DNA of 64,000 nucleotides from Anaerosomatales bacterium (GCA_030019445.1 JASEEU010000002.1:124995-188994), one strand, 5' to 3'; shown: positions 53,432-63,437, counted from the first letter of the stretch. Notes: generated by a model not told the origin, from the letters alone. Numbers and translations: made by a program.

Positions 53432-53464
53432 CGACCGGGCCGGTCCGTGCGACCGGCCCGGTCG
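53432..53464 (+). terminator. Intercistronic hairpin after the binding-protein gene
   Basis: CGACCGGGCCGGTC and GACCGGCCCGGTCG pair perfectly over 14 bases with a 5-base loop, between the binding-protein stop and the permease start. Such hairpins usually stabilise the upstream message or cause partial termination so that binding protein exceeds permease. Confidence 0.65.
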
Positions 53465-53486
53465 ATGCAGGGAAAGGTAGCGACCA

Positions 53487-54154
53487 ATGCCAGCACTCAT
53501 CGAGATCGGGACGGAGTACGCGGCGCCGTTCGCCGAGGCGACGCTCGTCACGCTCCGGCTCACCGCGGTCTCGCTCGTACTGGCGGTGGTGATCGGCCTC
53601 GTGATCGCGCTGTTCAAGCTCTCGCGCAATCGCGTGCTGAACCTCATCGCCAACGCGTATATCGGCGTCATCCGTGGGCTGCCGCTCATCGTGCAGCTGA
53701 TGTTCCTGTACTTCGGCATCGTTCAGATCGTCCGGCTGTCCTCGTTCTGGGCCGGTTCGCTCGCGCTGGCGGTACACGCGGGCGCGTACGTGGCCGAGAT
53801 CTTCCGGGGTTCCATCCAGTCGATCGACCACGGTCAGACCGAGGCAGCGCGATCGCTCGGCATGTCCAAGGCCAAGACGTACCGGCTCATCGTCCTGCCG
53901 CAGGCGTTCCGACGTGCGATCCCGCCCCTCGGCAACCAGTTCATCATCGGTCTCAAGGACAGCTCGCTCGTGGCGTACCTCGGCGTGCAGGAGCTGTTCG
54001 GCGCGGCGCTCTCGGCCCAGGCCGAGAACTTCCAGCCGTTCGAGACGTATCTCGTGGCAGGCATGTACTATCTCGTGCTCGTGCTCATCTTCAGCGTGCT
54101 GGTGAACCGGCTCGAGCGCGGGCTTTCCAAAGGCAAGAGGGAGGCGGCGCCGGC

Positions 54155-54158
<4 letters not shown>
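53487..54158 (+). CDS. Polar amino-acid ABC transporter, permease
   Basis: A 223-residue membrane protein of the HisM/GlnP type with about five helices. The N-terminal [20 protein letters not shown] and [20 protein letters not shown] are typical, and the EAA loop, which docks on the ATPase, is [20 protein letters not shown]. Only one permease gene is present, so the channel would be a homodimer. The ATG at 53487 has GGGAAAGG upstream. Its TGA overlaps the ATG of the ATPase gene (ATGA). Confidence 0.94.
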
Positions 54159-54883
<725 letters not shown>

Positions 54884-54893
54884 GGCAGGCTTG

Positions 54894-54910
54894 CCCGCGA
54901 GCGTCGCGGG
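54894..54910 (+). terminator. Hairpin after the ABC transporter operon
   Basis: CCCGCGA and TCGCGGG form a 7-base stem with a 3-base loop, 11 bases after the ATPase stop. No T run follows. Confidence 0.4.
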
Positions 54911-54958
54911 TAGGTATACACGAGGTGAGACCGCTTCTTCTCGAAACGGCGGTTGGCG

Positions 54959-55996
54959 ATGCGTGGGTGGCTGCTGAGTCGTGTGCGACGCTACCCCGGC
55001 CGATGCGGGGTGGCGCTGCTGTGCGTCGTCGCCGCGCTCGCCGTCGGCGTGGCTCACGGTCGCGCGTACCTGGAGCTCCGGGCGTTCAGCGCGGCGTGCG
55101 ACGCCATGGTGGCCGACGAGCATCCCGGCCCGCGCACGACCGCCACCTGGGCGTTCCCGTTCCGCTCCGATCAGCAGCGCATCAGCGTAGCGGTGAGCCT
55201 GCACGAGCTCTCCCAGGCGCATGAGACCGACACGGGCATCGTCTTCAACGCGCCGCGATGGGCGCGCGAGCGCGCGGTCGTGCACCTCGTGCGCACGCAG
55301 GCCGCCGGGCCGCTCGTGGCCGCGCTGGCTGACGAGTTCCGCGCGCTGCGCCGCGAGCTGGCCCTCGATGATGACGAGTACCTCGAGCTGATGGTCTCGG
55401 CCGTCCAGTACCTGCCCTACGGCGATATCGAGTACGAGATCCTCCTCCCGGCGGAGGTCATCGCGTACCGGGAGGGCGTCTGCACCGAGAAGTCAGTGCT
55501 GCTCGCGGCGCTCATGACGCACGAAGGGTACGACACGGCGCTCTGGGTGCTCGACTCGCAGCGGCACGTCGCGCTCGGCGTCGCATCTGCCGAGAACCAG
55601 TTCCGCCACAGCGGCTACGCGTTCGTGGAGACCACGGTTCCGCACTACATCGGCCAGGCAGATGCCGCGTACTGGGCATCCCGGCCGTCGCTCACGACGC
55701 CGCAGCTGATCAAGCTCGGCGGCACGAGGGCGTACGGCGCGGGCGCGCAGACCGCCTTCATCCTGCAGGAGCTCCGCCGGAACAAGATGGTGGCGCTGCA
55801 GTCCGATCGGTACGCGCGCGCTTCGCGCACCGACGGTCGCTGGAGCGAGCGCTACGCGCAGCGCGCCGCTGAGGCGCATGCGGCCGACCGGCTGGCCGCG
55901 TTCATCACCGGGAACACGCACGACCGGGCCGGGGTGTTCGCGGCGCTCACCGCGCGGGATGTGGAGTACGTGCCGATGCGCGGGCTGGAGCGCTGA
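54959..55996 (+). CDS. Membrane-anchored transglutaminase-like protein
   Basis: A 345-residue protein with an N-terminal membrane helix (about residues 15-36) and a large outer domain. IAYREGVCTEKSVLLAALM followed by ALWVLDSQRHVALGV has the Cys-His pairing and spacing of transglutaminase-core (papain-like) domains, so a Cys protease or amidase-like activity on surface protein or wall peptide is possible. A further 140 residues match nothing I know. The ATG at 54959 has only a weak GGCGG site; an in-frame TTG two codons upstream is possible. The DedA gene begins 3 bases after its stop. Confidence 0.65.
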   Translation: MRGWLLSRVRRYPGRCGVALLCVVAALAVGVAHGRAYLELRAFSAACDAMVADEHPGPRTTATWAFPFRSDQQRISVAVSLHELSQAHETDTGIVFNAPRWARERAVVHLVRTQAAGPLVAALADEFRALRRELALDDDEYLELMVSAVQYLPYGDIEYEILLPAEVIAYREGVCTEKSVLLAALMTHEGYDTALWVLDSQRHVALGVASAENQFRHSGYAFVETTVPHYIGQADAAYWASRPSLTTPQLIKLGGTRAYGAGAQTAFILQELRRNKMVALQSDRYARASRTDGRWSERYAQRAAEAHAADRLAAFITGNTHDRAGVFAALTARDVEYVPMRGLER

Positions 55997-55999
55997 CCG

Positions 56000-56599
56000 G
56001 TGGTCGATGTCCTTCTCGGCCTGCTGGAGCGCTTCGGCTATCCGGTCGTCTTTCTTGCGACGCTTCTGGAAGACACGTTCCTCATCGGCTGGTTCGTGCC
56101 GGGCCAGGTGGTCGTGTTCACCGCGGGCCTGGCTTCGCGGTTCTCGGCGCTCGATCCACTGCAGGTCGCGCTCTGGGCGGCGGTGGGCGAGACCGCGGGA
56201 AACTACATCAGCTACGCGTTCGGTCGGTGGGGCGGGGAGCCGTTCGCGCGCCGTCTCGCCTCGCGTTTCAAAGACGGCGAAGCGCGGCTGGCCGAGGCGA
56301 AGCGCTACTTCGAGGAGCGCGGCACGCTCGCGCTGCTGCTCGGGCGACCGGCCTGGGGTATCAAGAACGTCCTGCCTGCCGTCGCGGGGATGAGCGGGAT
56401 GTCCGCCATCAAGGCGATCGGGCTCGTCACGCTCTCCTCGGCGGTGTACTATCCCGCGCTGGTGGGCGTAGCGTGGGCGCTCGGTCTCGGGGTCGAGGAG
56501 GCTTCATCGATCGCCTGGTGGCTCGGTATAGCGGTCAGCGCGGTGTTCGTGGCGCTCGTGGTCGCGTGGGTCGTCCATCGGAGGCGCGAGCGGGACTGA
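56000..56599 (+). CDS. DedA-family membrane protein
   Basis: A 199-residue protein with about five helices. FLATLLEDTFLIGWFVPGQVVVF, the turn VGETAGNYISYAFGRWGG, and the segment RGTLALLLGRPAWGIKNVLPAVAGMS are the conserved DedA blocks, with the acidic and Arg residues considered essential. Members flip or recycle lipid carriers such as undecaprenyl phosphate and support envelope homeostasis. The GTG at 56000 starts 3 bases after the transglutaminase-like stop, so the two are co-transcribed and may serve the same envelope process. Confidence 0.88.
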   Translation: MVDVLLGLLERFGYPVVFLATLLEDTFLIGWFVPGQVVVFTAGLASRFSALDPLQVALWAAVGETAGNYISYAFGRWGGEPFARRLASRFKDGEARLAEAKRYFEERGTLALLLGRPAWGIKNVLPAVAGMSGMSAIKAIGLVTLSSAVYYPALVGVAWALGLGVEEASSIAWWLGIAVSAVFVALVVAWVVHRRRERD

Positions 56600-56607
56600 C
56601 CGTGTCC

Positions 56608-57534
56608 TCATCGCCGCTTGAGATAGCGGTTGATGGCGATCGCCGCGCGCGCTCCCTCTCCGGCAGCGATGATGATCTGCTTGCCGGGGCCGTCGGTGAC
56701 GTCGCCGGCCGCCCAGATCCCGGGCGCGTTCGTCGCGTTGTCCTTCCCCACGATGATCTCGCCGCGGTCGTTGGTCTCCACAAGCCCCCCGGTGAACTCG
56801 GCAACCGGGATCGAGCCCGTCTCGATGAACACGCCTTCGACCGGGATCGTGTCCTCGCTCTCTCCCTTCAGCGGTCGGACCACGACTCCGGTCACCCGGT
56901 CTCCGCCGACGATGCTCGTGACCTTCACGCCCTCGCGCACCATCACCTTGTCGTGGGCGTCGACGCGCTCAAGCACGCCTTCGGGGGCCTTGAGCGGCCG
57001 CTGTGTGATGATCGTGACCGAGGCGCCGAGGTCGGCAAGCTGCAGTGCCGCGTCGGCGGCTGACTCGCCCGGCCCGACGACCGCGACCGGCTTGCCCTTG
57101 AAGAACGCCGCGTCGCAGGTGGCGCAGTACGACACCCCTCTCCCCACGAACTCCTGCTCGCCGGGCACGGCGAGCCGGTTCGGCGCGCGACCGGTGGCGA
57201 TGAGCACGGCGCGTGCGGGCAGGCGCGTTCCCTCGCGCGTGTAGACCTCGTACCCGTCCGAGGCAGGGACGATCGCGTTCACGAGCTCACCCTCGAAGCA
57301 GGTGACGTCGAACGCCGAGACGTGCTCGCGGAAGGCGCTCACGAGCTCCTTGCCGGTCACCATCTGCCACCCCATGTAGTTCTCGATCTCCCCGGCCCAC
57401 GCCGCCTGGCCGCCGACCTCACCGCCAACGATCGCCGTGGCGAGTCCCTGCCGGGCGCAGTACATCCCCGCTGTCAGCCCGGCCGGCCCGGCTCCGATGA
57501 TGACCACGTCGTACAGACCGTCGTTGTCCGCCAT
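56608..57534 (-). CDS. trxB: Thioredoxin-disulfide reductase
   Basis: A 308-residue FAD enzyme that moves electrons from NADPH to thioredoxin. FAD motif DVVIIGAGPAGLTAGMYCAR, redox-active CATCDAAFF, NADPH motif VAVVGPGESAADAALQLADL and the C-terminal FAD contact GIWAAGDVTDGPGKQIIIAAGEG are present. The NADPH loop is GPGES rather than the GGGDS of classic TrxB, so a different electron donor such as ferredoxin or NADH is conceivable. The ATG at 57534 has GGAGG upstream. It converges on dedA with an 8-base gap. Confidence 0.92.
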   Translation of the reverse strand: MADNDGLYDVVIIGAGPAGLTAGMYCARQGLATAIVGGEVGGQAAWAGEIENYMGWQMVTGKELVSAFREHVSAFDVTCFEGELVNAIVPASDGYEVYTREGTRLPARAVLIATGRAPNRLAVPGEQEFVGRGVSYCATCDAAFFKGKPVAVVGPGESAADAALQLADLGASVTIITQRPLKAPEGVLERVDAHDKVMVREGVKVTSIVGGDRVTGVVVRPLKGESEDTIPVEGVFIETGSIPVAEFTGGLVETNDRGEIIVGKDNATNAPGIWAAGDVTDGPGKQIIIAAGEGARAAIAINRYLKRR

Positions 57535-57687
57535 CCTCACACCACCTCCGTTCACTGCTTGCCCGACTTGGCCGCCGGCATCACGCATGGAGGTTTGGTT
57601 GCGGAGCGCCGTTCGGCAAGCGGATTGCTCTATTCTCGGGCATACGGGCCTCAGGGGCCCGCATGACGGACGATGGAGGCGAATCGG

Positions 57688-58365
57688 ATGATCTTCGGTG
57701 GCAACGGGCTTCTGCTCATGCTGCTGGCTCTTGCGCTCGGCGGTATCACGCAGGCGTACGTGAACTCCGCGTACAAGAAGCACTCCGCGGAAGCGATTCC
57801 CGGCGGGCTCAGCGGCGCCGAGGTGGCGCGGCGCGTGCTCGACTCGGAAGGCCTCTCGGAAGTGCGCGTCGAGGTGACAGGCGGGATGCTGACGGACCAC
57901 TACGATCCACGCGCGAACGTGCTGCGGCTGTCCAAGCAGGTCTACGGCGGCTCCAACGTAGCCGCGGCGGGCATCGCCGCCCATGAGGCGGGTCACGCGA
58001 TCCAGCACGCGCGCTCGTACGCTCCGGCGAACGCCCGCATGGCGCTCGTCCCCGTCGCGAACATCGGCTCCCAGCTTGCGTGGCCGCTCATCTTCGTGGG
58101 CGTCTTCATGCGTTTCACCGGTCTGCTCTGGGTCGGCGTCGCATTCTTCGCGTTGGCCGTCCTGTTCCAGGTCGTCACGCTGCCGGTCGAGTTCGACGCC
58201 TCGCGCCGCGCTTTGGCGGCTCTCACGACCACCGGTTCGGTCGCACCCGGCCAGGAGGCCGGAGCGCGCACCGTGCTGACCGCGGCCGCCCTCACGTACG
58301 TCGCGGCGACGCTCATCTCCGTGTTGTATCTGCTGCAGTTCGTGGGGCTTGCCCGGCGCGGATGA
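57688..58365 (+). CDS. YugP-like zinc metallopeptidase
   Basis: A 225-residue membrane-bound peptidase of the neutral zinc metallopeptidase 2 (YugP) family. An N-terminal helix (about 4-20) is followed by TDHYDPRANVLRLSKQVYGG, the zinc motif AAHEAGHAIQHA, then three more helices and VEFDASRRALAAL, which supplies the third ligand region. Function in bacteria is largely unknown, probably membrane-protein quality control. The ATG at 57688 has GGAGG 8 bases upstream; an ATG five codons earlier lacks one. It converges on the potassium locus (3-base gap). Confidence 0.87.
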   Translation: MIFGGNGLLLMLLALALGGITQAYVNSAYKKHSAEAIPGGLSGAEVARRVLDSEGLSEVRVEVTGGMLTDHYDPRANVLRLSKQVYGGSNVAAAGIAAHEAGHAIQHARSYAPANARMALVPVANIGSQLAWPLIFVGVFMRFTGLLWVGVAFFALAVLFQVVTLPVEFDASRRALAALTTTGSVAPGQEAGARTVLTAAALTYVAATLISVLYLLQFVGLARRG

Positions 58366-58368
58366 TCG

Positions 58369-58917
58369 TCAGTAGGGCCGCCGGCGCGCCAGGTATGCCC
58401 CAGCGGTGAGCAGCGCGAGCCCGGTCGTGATCGCGAGCGCCCAGAGCTTGCCCGTCGCGACGGGGTCGGTCACGTCGTGGCCTCGCTCGACGACCGCGAG
58501 CGCGCTCGCGTGGATGTCCATGTCGCCTCCATGCTCGCTGCATGCGGCGCTGAAGACGCCGGTGACGCGCACCAGGTCCCCGCGGTGCTTGTGGTCGCCG
58601 AAGACCGTCACGCGCTCCGCCATCTGCGGAGGCACCACCACAGCGTGTCCGCTGTTGTAGCCGCTGAGCGGTCCGCCCTCCTCGATGGTCCCTCGCGCGT
58701 AGGCATCGTCGTTCAGGTGCAGCCAGACTTCATCGCCACGCGACATCGCCTCGCCGATGGCCTCGCCGGTGAACTCGATCGTCTGGCCGTCCCACGCGGT
58801 CGGGTCCTCGACGAGGTCGGCGCTCGATGGCGTCGCGGCATGTGCGAGCCCGGGCGCCGCGCAGGTGAGGGCGACGAGCGCCGCAGCGAGCACGTATCCG
58901 AGCGCCCGCGCCCTCAT
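58369..58917 (-). CDS. Exported OB-fold-like protein with C-terminal membrane anchor
   Basis: A 182-residue protein: signal peptide ending at LAHA, a beta-rich domain (about 30-150) starting DPTAWDGQTIEFTGEAIGEA and containing DEVWLHLNDDAYA and HRGDLVRVTGVFSAAC, which looks like an OB-fold of the nucleic-acid or cytochrome-maturation type, and a C-terminal helix (about 157-177) with a basic end RRRPY. No exact family recognised. Its ATG overlaps the trkH stop (ATGA), so it is the last gene of the potassium operon and probably works with the transporter or its assembly outside the membrane. Confidence 0.65.
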   Translation of the reverse strand: MRARALGYVLAAALVALTCAAPGLAHAATPSSADLVEDPTAWDGQTIEFTGEAIGEAMSRGDEVWLHLNDDAYARGTIEEGGPLSGYNSGHAVVVPPQMAERVTVFGDHKHRGDLVRVTGVFSAACSEHGGDMDIHASALAVVERGHDVTDPVATGKLWALAITTGLALLTAGAYLARRRPY

Positions 58918-60416
58918 CGGCCTCTCACCGCCGACCAGCCCCAGCCGATCAGAGCGAACACCGCCATGAACTCCAGGCGGCCCAGCCACATCGCCAGGGT
59001 GTAGAGCGCCTTGAGCCCGTCTGGTGTGGAGGGGGCGAGCAACCCGCAGCTGAGCCCGGTGTTCGAGCCGGCCGAGATGCCTTCGAAGGCCGCTTCCACC
59101 ACCGGGTAGCCGCAGTACACGCCCACCATGGTGACCAGTGCGTGCATAGTCAGGAACGCCACGCTGATGGCGAGCGCCGAGCGCACCGTCGCGTCGTTGA
59201 GGACGCGGTCCTTGATGTGGTGGTAGCGGGAGATGACCACCGCCGAGTCGGGCGACACCATGCGGCGGATGTCTTGCACGAACGCCTTGGTGATGACCCC
59301 GACTCGGAAACCCTTGATGCCGCCCGCGGTCGACGCGGAGGAGGCGCCGATCACCATCGCTCCGATCAGGCCGATCATGGCGAGCGGACCCCACTGCGTG
59401 ACAGTCGCGCGCGAGTAGATGGTCGCGAAGCCCGTGGTGGTGTGTGCCGACGCGACCACATAGAACACCTTGCGGACGAATGCCACGGCGTCGGGATAGA
59501 CGCCGGCGCGCGCCAGGCCGATCGCCGCGACGAGCACGAACAGCGCCATCGTCAGCGCGAAGCTGCGCGTCTCGATGTTGCGCTTCAACTCCGCGCGGTC
59601 CCCGGTCCACACCGCCCAGTGGACGGCGAAGTTGAGCGATCCCGCGACGAAGATGATGATGCAGAGCACCTCGAACACCACCGAGTGGTACCACACCGTG
59701 TTGAACGACTGCGGTGCGAAGCCGCCCGTGCTGAACGCACCCATGAACGTCCACAAGCCATGCAGCACCGCGCGCACCGGCTCCTGCCCCAGCGCGAGGG
59801 CCGTCACGGTGAGCGCTCCGGTCCCGACCGCGAGCCACACGAGGCTCACGAGCCAGATCGCGCGCGCGGTGTGCACGACGTTCGGCATCAGCCGGTCTTC
59901 CTTGCCCTCGCCGGCGTAGAGCTGGTAGATGCCGCCGCCGACGCCCTTGAACAGGAACGTGAGCGCGATGACGACGATGCCCTGGCCGCCGGCGAACGTG
60001 AGGACGAAACGCCACATGTTGAGCCCGTTGGACACGTGGTCGAGGTCCTGGATGAGGTAGAGACCGGTCGTGGTGAGACCGCTCATGACATCGAACACGG
60101 CGTCCACCATGCCGCCGATGTGGCCCGAGAGGATGAACGGGATCGCTCCCAGCAGCGTGGCGAGGATCCAGGATGCCGAGACGACCACGAGCCCCTGCGC
60201 GCGGCGCAGCTCGCGTTCGGTGTGGCAGATCGCCTGCAGACCGAAGCCGACCGCAAGGCATGCCATGAGGCCGATCCCGAAGTCGACGGCGGTGTCCCAC
60301 TCGGCGAAGACGAGCGCCGTCACGAGCGGCACGAGCATGAGCATGCCCACGCCGAGGACGACCTTGCCGGTGTACACGCCGATGACCTTGTGGTCATCGA
60401 GCGTCGGGCGGAACAT
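58914..60416 (-). CDS. trkH: Trk/Ktr-type potassium uptake channel subunit
   Basis: A 500-residue membrane protein with the four pore repeats of the SKT superfamily. Selectivity-filter-like segments are visible as SGLTTTGLYLIQDLD, GAFSTGGFAPQS, SAHTTTGFATIY and SAGSNTGLSCGL, each with a conserved Gly. About ten to twelve helices fit the hydrophobic pattern. It imports K+ and normally binds a ring of TrkA/KtrA. The ATG at 60416 shares one base with the stop of the 53-residue peptide gene (TGATG); a GTG one codon earlier is an alternative. Confidence 0.92.
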   Translation of the reverse strand: MFRPTLDDHKVIGVYTGKVVLGVGMLMLVPLVTALVFAEWDTAVDFGIGLMACLAVGFGLQAICHTERELRRAQGLVVVSASWILATLLGAIPFILSGHIGGMVDAVFDVMSGLTTTGLYLIQDLDHVSNGLNMWRFVLTFAGGQGIVVIALTFLFKGVGGGIYQLYAGEGKEDRLMPNVVHTARAIWLVSLVWLAVGTGALTVTALALGQEPVRAVLHGLWTFMGAFSTGGFAPQSFNTVWYHSVVFEVLCIIIFVAGSLNFAVHWAVWTGDRAELKRNIETRSFALTMALFVLVAAIGLARAGVYPDAVAFVRKVFYVVASAHTTTGFATIYSRATVTQWGPLAMIGLIGAMVIGASSASTAGGIKGFRVGVITKAFVQDIRRMVSPDSAVVISRYHHIKDRVLNDATVRSALAISVAFLTMHALVTMVGVYCGYPVVEAAFEGISAGSNTGLSCGLLAPSTPDGLKALYTLAMWLGRLEFMAVFALIGWGWSAVRGR

Positions 60417-60577
60417 CACCCGGCCACCATCCGGATGAGTATCACCAGCGCGGCGCACGAGAGCCCGATGCCGGCCGTGAAGGCGGCCTCGGCCACAAGA
60501 CCCGCGGAGAACTGGCCCCAGGGCCACTGGGAGGGATGAACGAAGAACACGGACAGGCGCCGTGAGCGCGATGCCAT
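60416..60577 (-). CDS. 53-residue single-helix membrane peptide between trkA and trkH
   Basis: A 53-residue frame whose reading is constrained on both sides: it starts 5 bases after the trkA stop and its TGA overlaps the trkH ATG. The N-terminus is basic (MASRSRRLSV), the middle has FFVHPSQWPWGQ, and the C-terminal half is one hydrophobic helix (about 24-50). AAGGG lies about 10 bases before the ATG at 60577. It resembles in size and place the KdpF-type accessory peptides of Kdp operons but has no recognised sequence similarity. It probably stabilises or modulates TrkH. Confidence 0.6.
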   Translation of the reverse strand: MASRSRRLSVFFVHPSQWPWGQFSAGLVAEAAFTAGIGLSCAALVILIRMVAG

Positions 60578-60582
60578 GACGA

Positions 60583-60999
60583 TCAGCCCTTCACGCTGCG
60601 CGTAGCGAGCGTGCTCATGAGGGCATCGGCGACGATCTGCGTGCAGCTGACGGCGGGGATGCCGAGCGCCTCGAACGTGCGCGTGTTGTGCGGATGGTTC
60701 ACCACAGCCGCGACCGTCGGAACCGAGAACGCCTCGCGAGCGAGCAGGCTGATCGAGAGGTTCGTGGCGTCGTCGGATGTGGCCGACAGGACCGCGCCGG
60801 TGGCCTCGACCCGCGCCTGCCGCAGGACGCCGGGGTCCCGGCCGTCGCCGTGCACGACGAGCGCCCGCGGGAATGCGAACGCCAGCTCCTCGGCCGCATG
60901 GCTCGTGGGGGCGATGAACGTCACCTGCTTGTCCTGCGCCTCGATCGCCGTGCCGAGCCTGACGGCGACCTCTCCGTTCGCGATCACGATGACAGACAT
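60583..60999 (-). CDS. TrkA-like RCK_N protein without RCK_C domain
   Basis: A 138-residue protein with only the N-terminal RCK (Rossmann) domain: MSVIVIANGEVAVRLGTAI, VVHGDGRDPGVLRQARVEATGAVLSATSDD and VAAVVNHPHNTRTFEALGI follow TrkA/KtrA. Key nucleotide residues have changed: the GxGxxG loop reads ANGEVA and the acidic residue after the second strand is missing (TFIAPTSH). The C-terminal RCK_C ligand domain is absent. Its role as TrkH gate is inferred from gene order; nucleotide control may be lost or altered. The ATG at 60999 has GGAGGG upstream. Confidence 0.8.
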   Translation of the reverse strand: MSVIVIANGEVAVRLGTAIEAQDKQVTFIAPTSHAAEELAFAFPRALVVHGDGRDPGVLRQARVEATGAVLSATSDDATNLSISLLAREAFSVPTVAAVVNHPHNTRTFEALGIPAVSCTQIVADALMSTLATRSVKG

Positions 61000-61034
61000 G
61001 GCCTACCCTCCGCAGCGGTTGCCGGCCTCCACCG

Positions 61035-61098
61035 AGTGTAGGCACGCCGCGTTCAGAAGGCGTAAACGCGCACGGGTGCGGCGTAAAGCAGGTGTAAA
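61035..61098 (-). promoter_or_regulatory. KdpE-type operator: three phased TTTACRCC repeats and -10 box upstream of trkA
   Basis: On the minus strand TTTACACC (61098-61091), TTTACGCC (61087-61080) and TTTACGCC (61066-61059) are direct repeats 11 and 21 bases apart, so all lie on one face of the helix. TACACT (61040-61035) is a good -10, and the last repeat covers the -35 position. OmpR-family regulators bind such tandem repeats, and the known E. coli KdpE site also contains TTTACAC. The response regulator is encoded immediately upstream. Confidence 0.7.
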
Positions 61099-61105
61099 GA
61101 CCTTG

Positions 61106-61117
61106 GCTGAGCCGTGC

Positions 61118-61122
<5 letters not shown>
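61106..61122 (-). terminator. Hairpin at the end of the response-regulator gene
   Basis: GCTGAGC and GCTCAGC form a perfect 7-base stem with a 3-base loop, overlapping the stop codon of the response-regulator gene. It could separate the regulator transcript from the trkA promoter downstream. Confidence 0.4.
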
Positions 61123-61812
<690 letters not shown>

Positions 61813-61816
<4 letters not shown>

Positions 61817-63378
61817 GGTTCGCCTCCTTGCAGCGGGAGGGTCAGCACGATCTTCGTGCCGTGCGGATGGACGTCCCGGATCTCGATCGTGCCGGCATTA
61901 GCCAGGATGATCTCACGGGCGATGGACAGGCCGAGGCCGGTGCTGGAGCGAGAGGCACGGCCCGAGGCGCCCCGGTAGAACTTGTCGAACACGAGGGGCT
62001 TCTCGGCATCAGCGATGCCCGGTCCCTCATCGGCCACCCACAGCGAGAATGACGCCCCGATCGACGCCCCGATCGTCACCGGCCCGTCGCTGTACTCAAG
62101 CGCGTTGTGCACCACGTGGTGCAGCGCGCGGGCGATCTGCGTGAAGTCGAGGCGCAGCATCGGCAGGTTCTCGGGCACCGAGAAGCGCACGCGCTCACGC
62201 GCCTGGCGCGGGAGGCGCGCCACGACCCACCCCACGACCTCGCCGACCTCGAAGTCGTCCGGCTTCGGCTGCCACGCCTGCGCCTCGAGTCGCGAGACGT
62301 CGAGGAGGTCGGCGATCGCGCTGTCGAGGCGGTTGAGGTCCTCGACGACGTCGCGCAGCTTGTCGCCGACCGCCTCCGGGTCGCGGGGCACGTCGGGGTC
62401 GAGCAGGTCGGTCACCGCCGCGGCGATCGACGCGAGCGGCGTCTTGAGCTCGTGCGAGACCGACGACACCAGCGCCGAGCGCAGACGCTCCGCTTCGTGG
62501 GCGGCCGCGGCGTGCACGGCGAGCTCGTTCAGGCGGCGGCTCTCGAGGAACGCCGCGAGGAGGTGGGCGAGCGAGTCGAGGAACGACCGCTCGGACGCAT
62601 CCAGCTGGCCGTGCATGTGCACCTCGAGGACGCCTTCCGCTCTGCCTGCCGAGACGAGCGGGAGCAGCAGGCAGCGGCGGCGGAGGTCGCCTTCATCGTC
62701 CGCGGGGCACGCGCCCTCCTCGGCCAGCAGCTCTTCGAGCGGGACCTCGCGTTTCTCGCGCTCGGTGACGCGCCGCCACAGGTCGGCCACAGCCTGCGCG
62801 CGCCGTTCCTCCGGCTCCGTCGATTCGCTCGCCGGGAGCGGCGCGAGCCGTCCGCCCTCGGCATCCGGCACCCACAGCACGGCGCTGGCGGCGCCCACGA
62901 CGTGCTCGAGCTCCTCAGCGGCGGCGTCGGCCAGACCGTCCACGGACGTCTCGGACACGAGCGATCCGCTGAGCCGGTTCAGCGCGGCGGTGTGATGTTC
63001 TTCGCGGAGCGCCGCCGCCTCGCGGTCGCGCAATCGCCCGGTCTGTAGGCCGACGGCCACCGCGACGACGAGGAACACGGTGAGGTGCACCACGTCCGCG
63101 CTCTCGGCGACGTGGAACGTGTGGTACGGCGGGATGAAGAAGAAGTTCCAGCACAGGAACGCGAGGATGGCCGAGAGGACCGCGGGCCCCACGCCCGCCG
63201 TGCCCGCGATGAAGCCGAGCACGAGGAGGTAGAGCCAACCCCACTGCTCGCGCCCGAGGTAGGGCCGGAAGGGGATGAAGGCGGCCGTCGACGCCGCCGC
63301 CGCCAGGAACGCTACGACGTAGCCGTGCCGCCGGACGAGATCGCGGATCTTCTGTGCGCGCGTGACGAATGGGTTCAT
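61813..63378 (-). CDS. KdpD-like sensor histidine kinase lacking the N-terminal KdpD domain
   Basis: A 521-residue membrane kinase. Residues of about 20-115 are the four close-packed helices of DUF4118 (FIPFRPYLGREQWGWLYLLV, then LCWNFFFIPPYHTFHVAE), the membrane part of KdpD. A GAF-like domain (about 135-290) follows, then HisKA with SSVSHELKTPLASIAAAVTD (His near 308) and HATPase with VHNALEYSD, ADEGPGIAD and STGLGLSIAREI. The roughly 380-residue cytoplasmic N-terminus of E. coli KdpD, with its USP-like and Walker regions, is missing. The ATG at 63378 is used; a GTG three codons earlier is possible. It should sense K+ limitation or turgor. Confidence 0.9.
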
Positions 63379-63437
63379 GGCTTCCACCGAAGGCGTCAGC
63401 CATCACGATAGCACTCGAAGGCGCCCGGTACCCCTCG

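Noticed and set aside
57535-58008. N-terminal extension of the trxB frame
   Set aside because: It is antisense to the YugP-like gene; the FAD domain begins right after the ATG at 57534.
59142-60539. Plus-strand open frame of 465 codons across trkH
   Set aside because: Antisense shadow; extremely rich in His, Asp, Glu and Arg.
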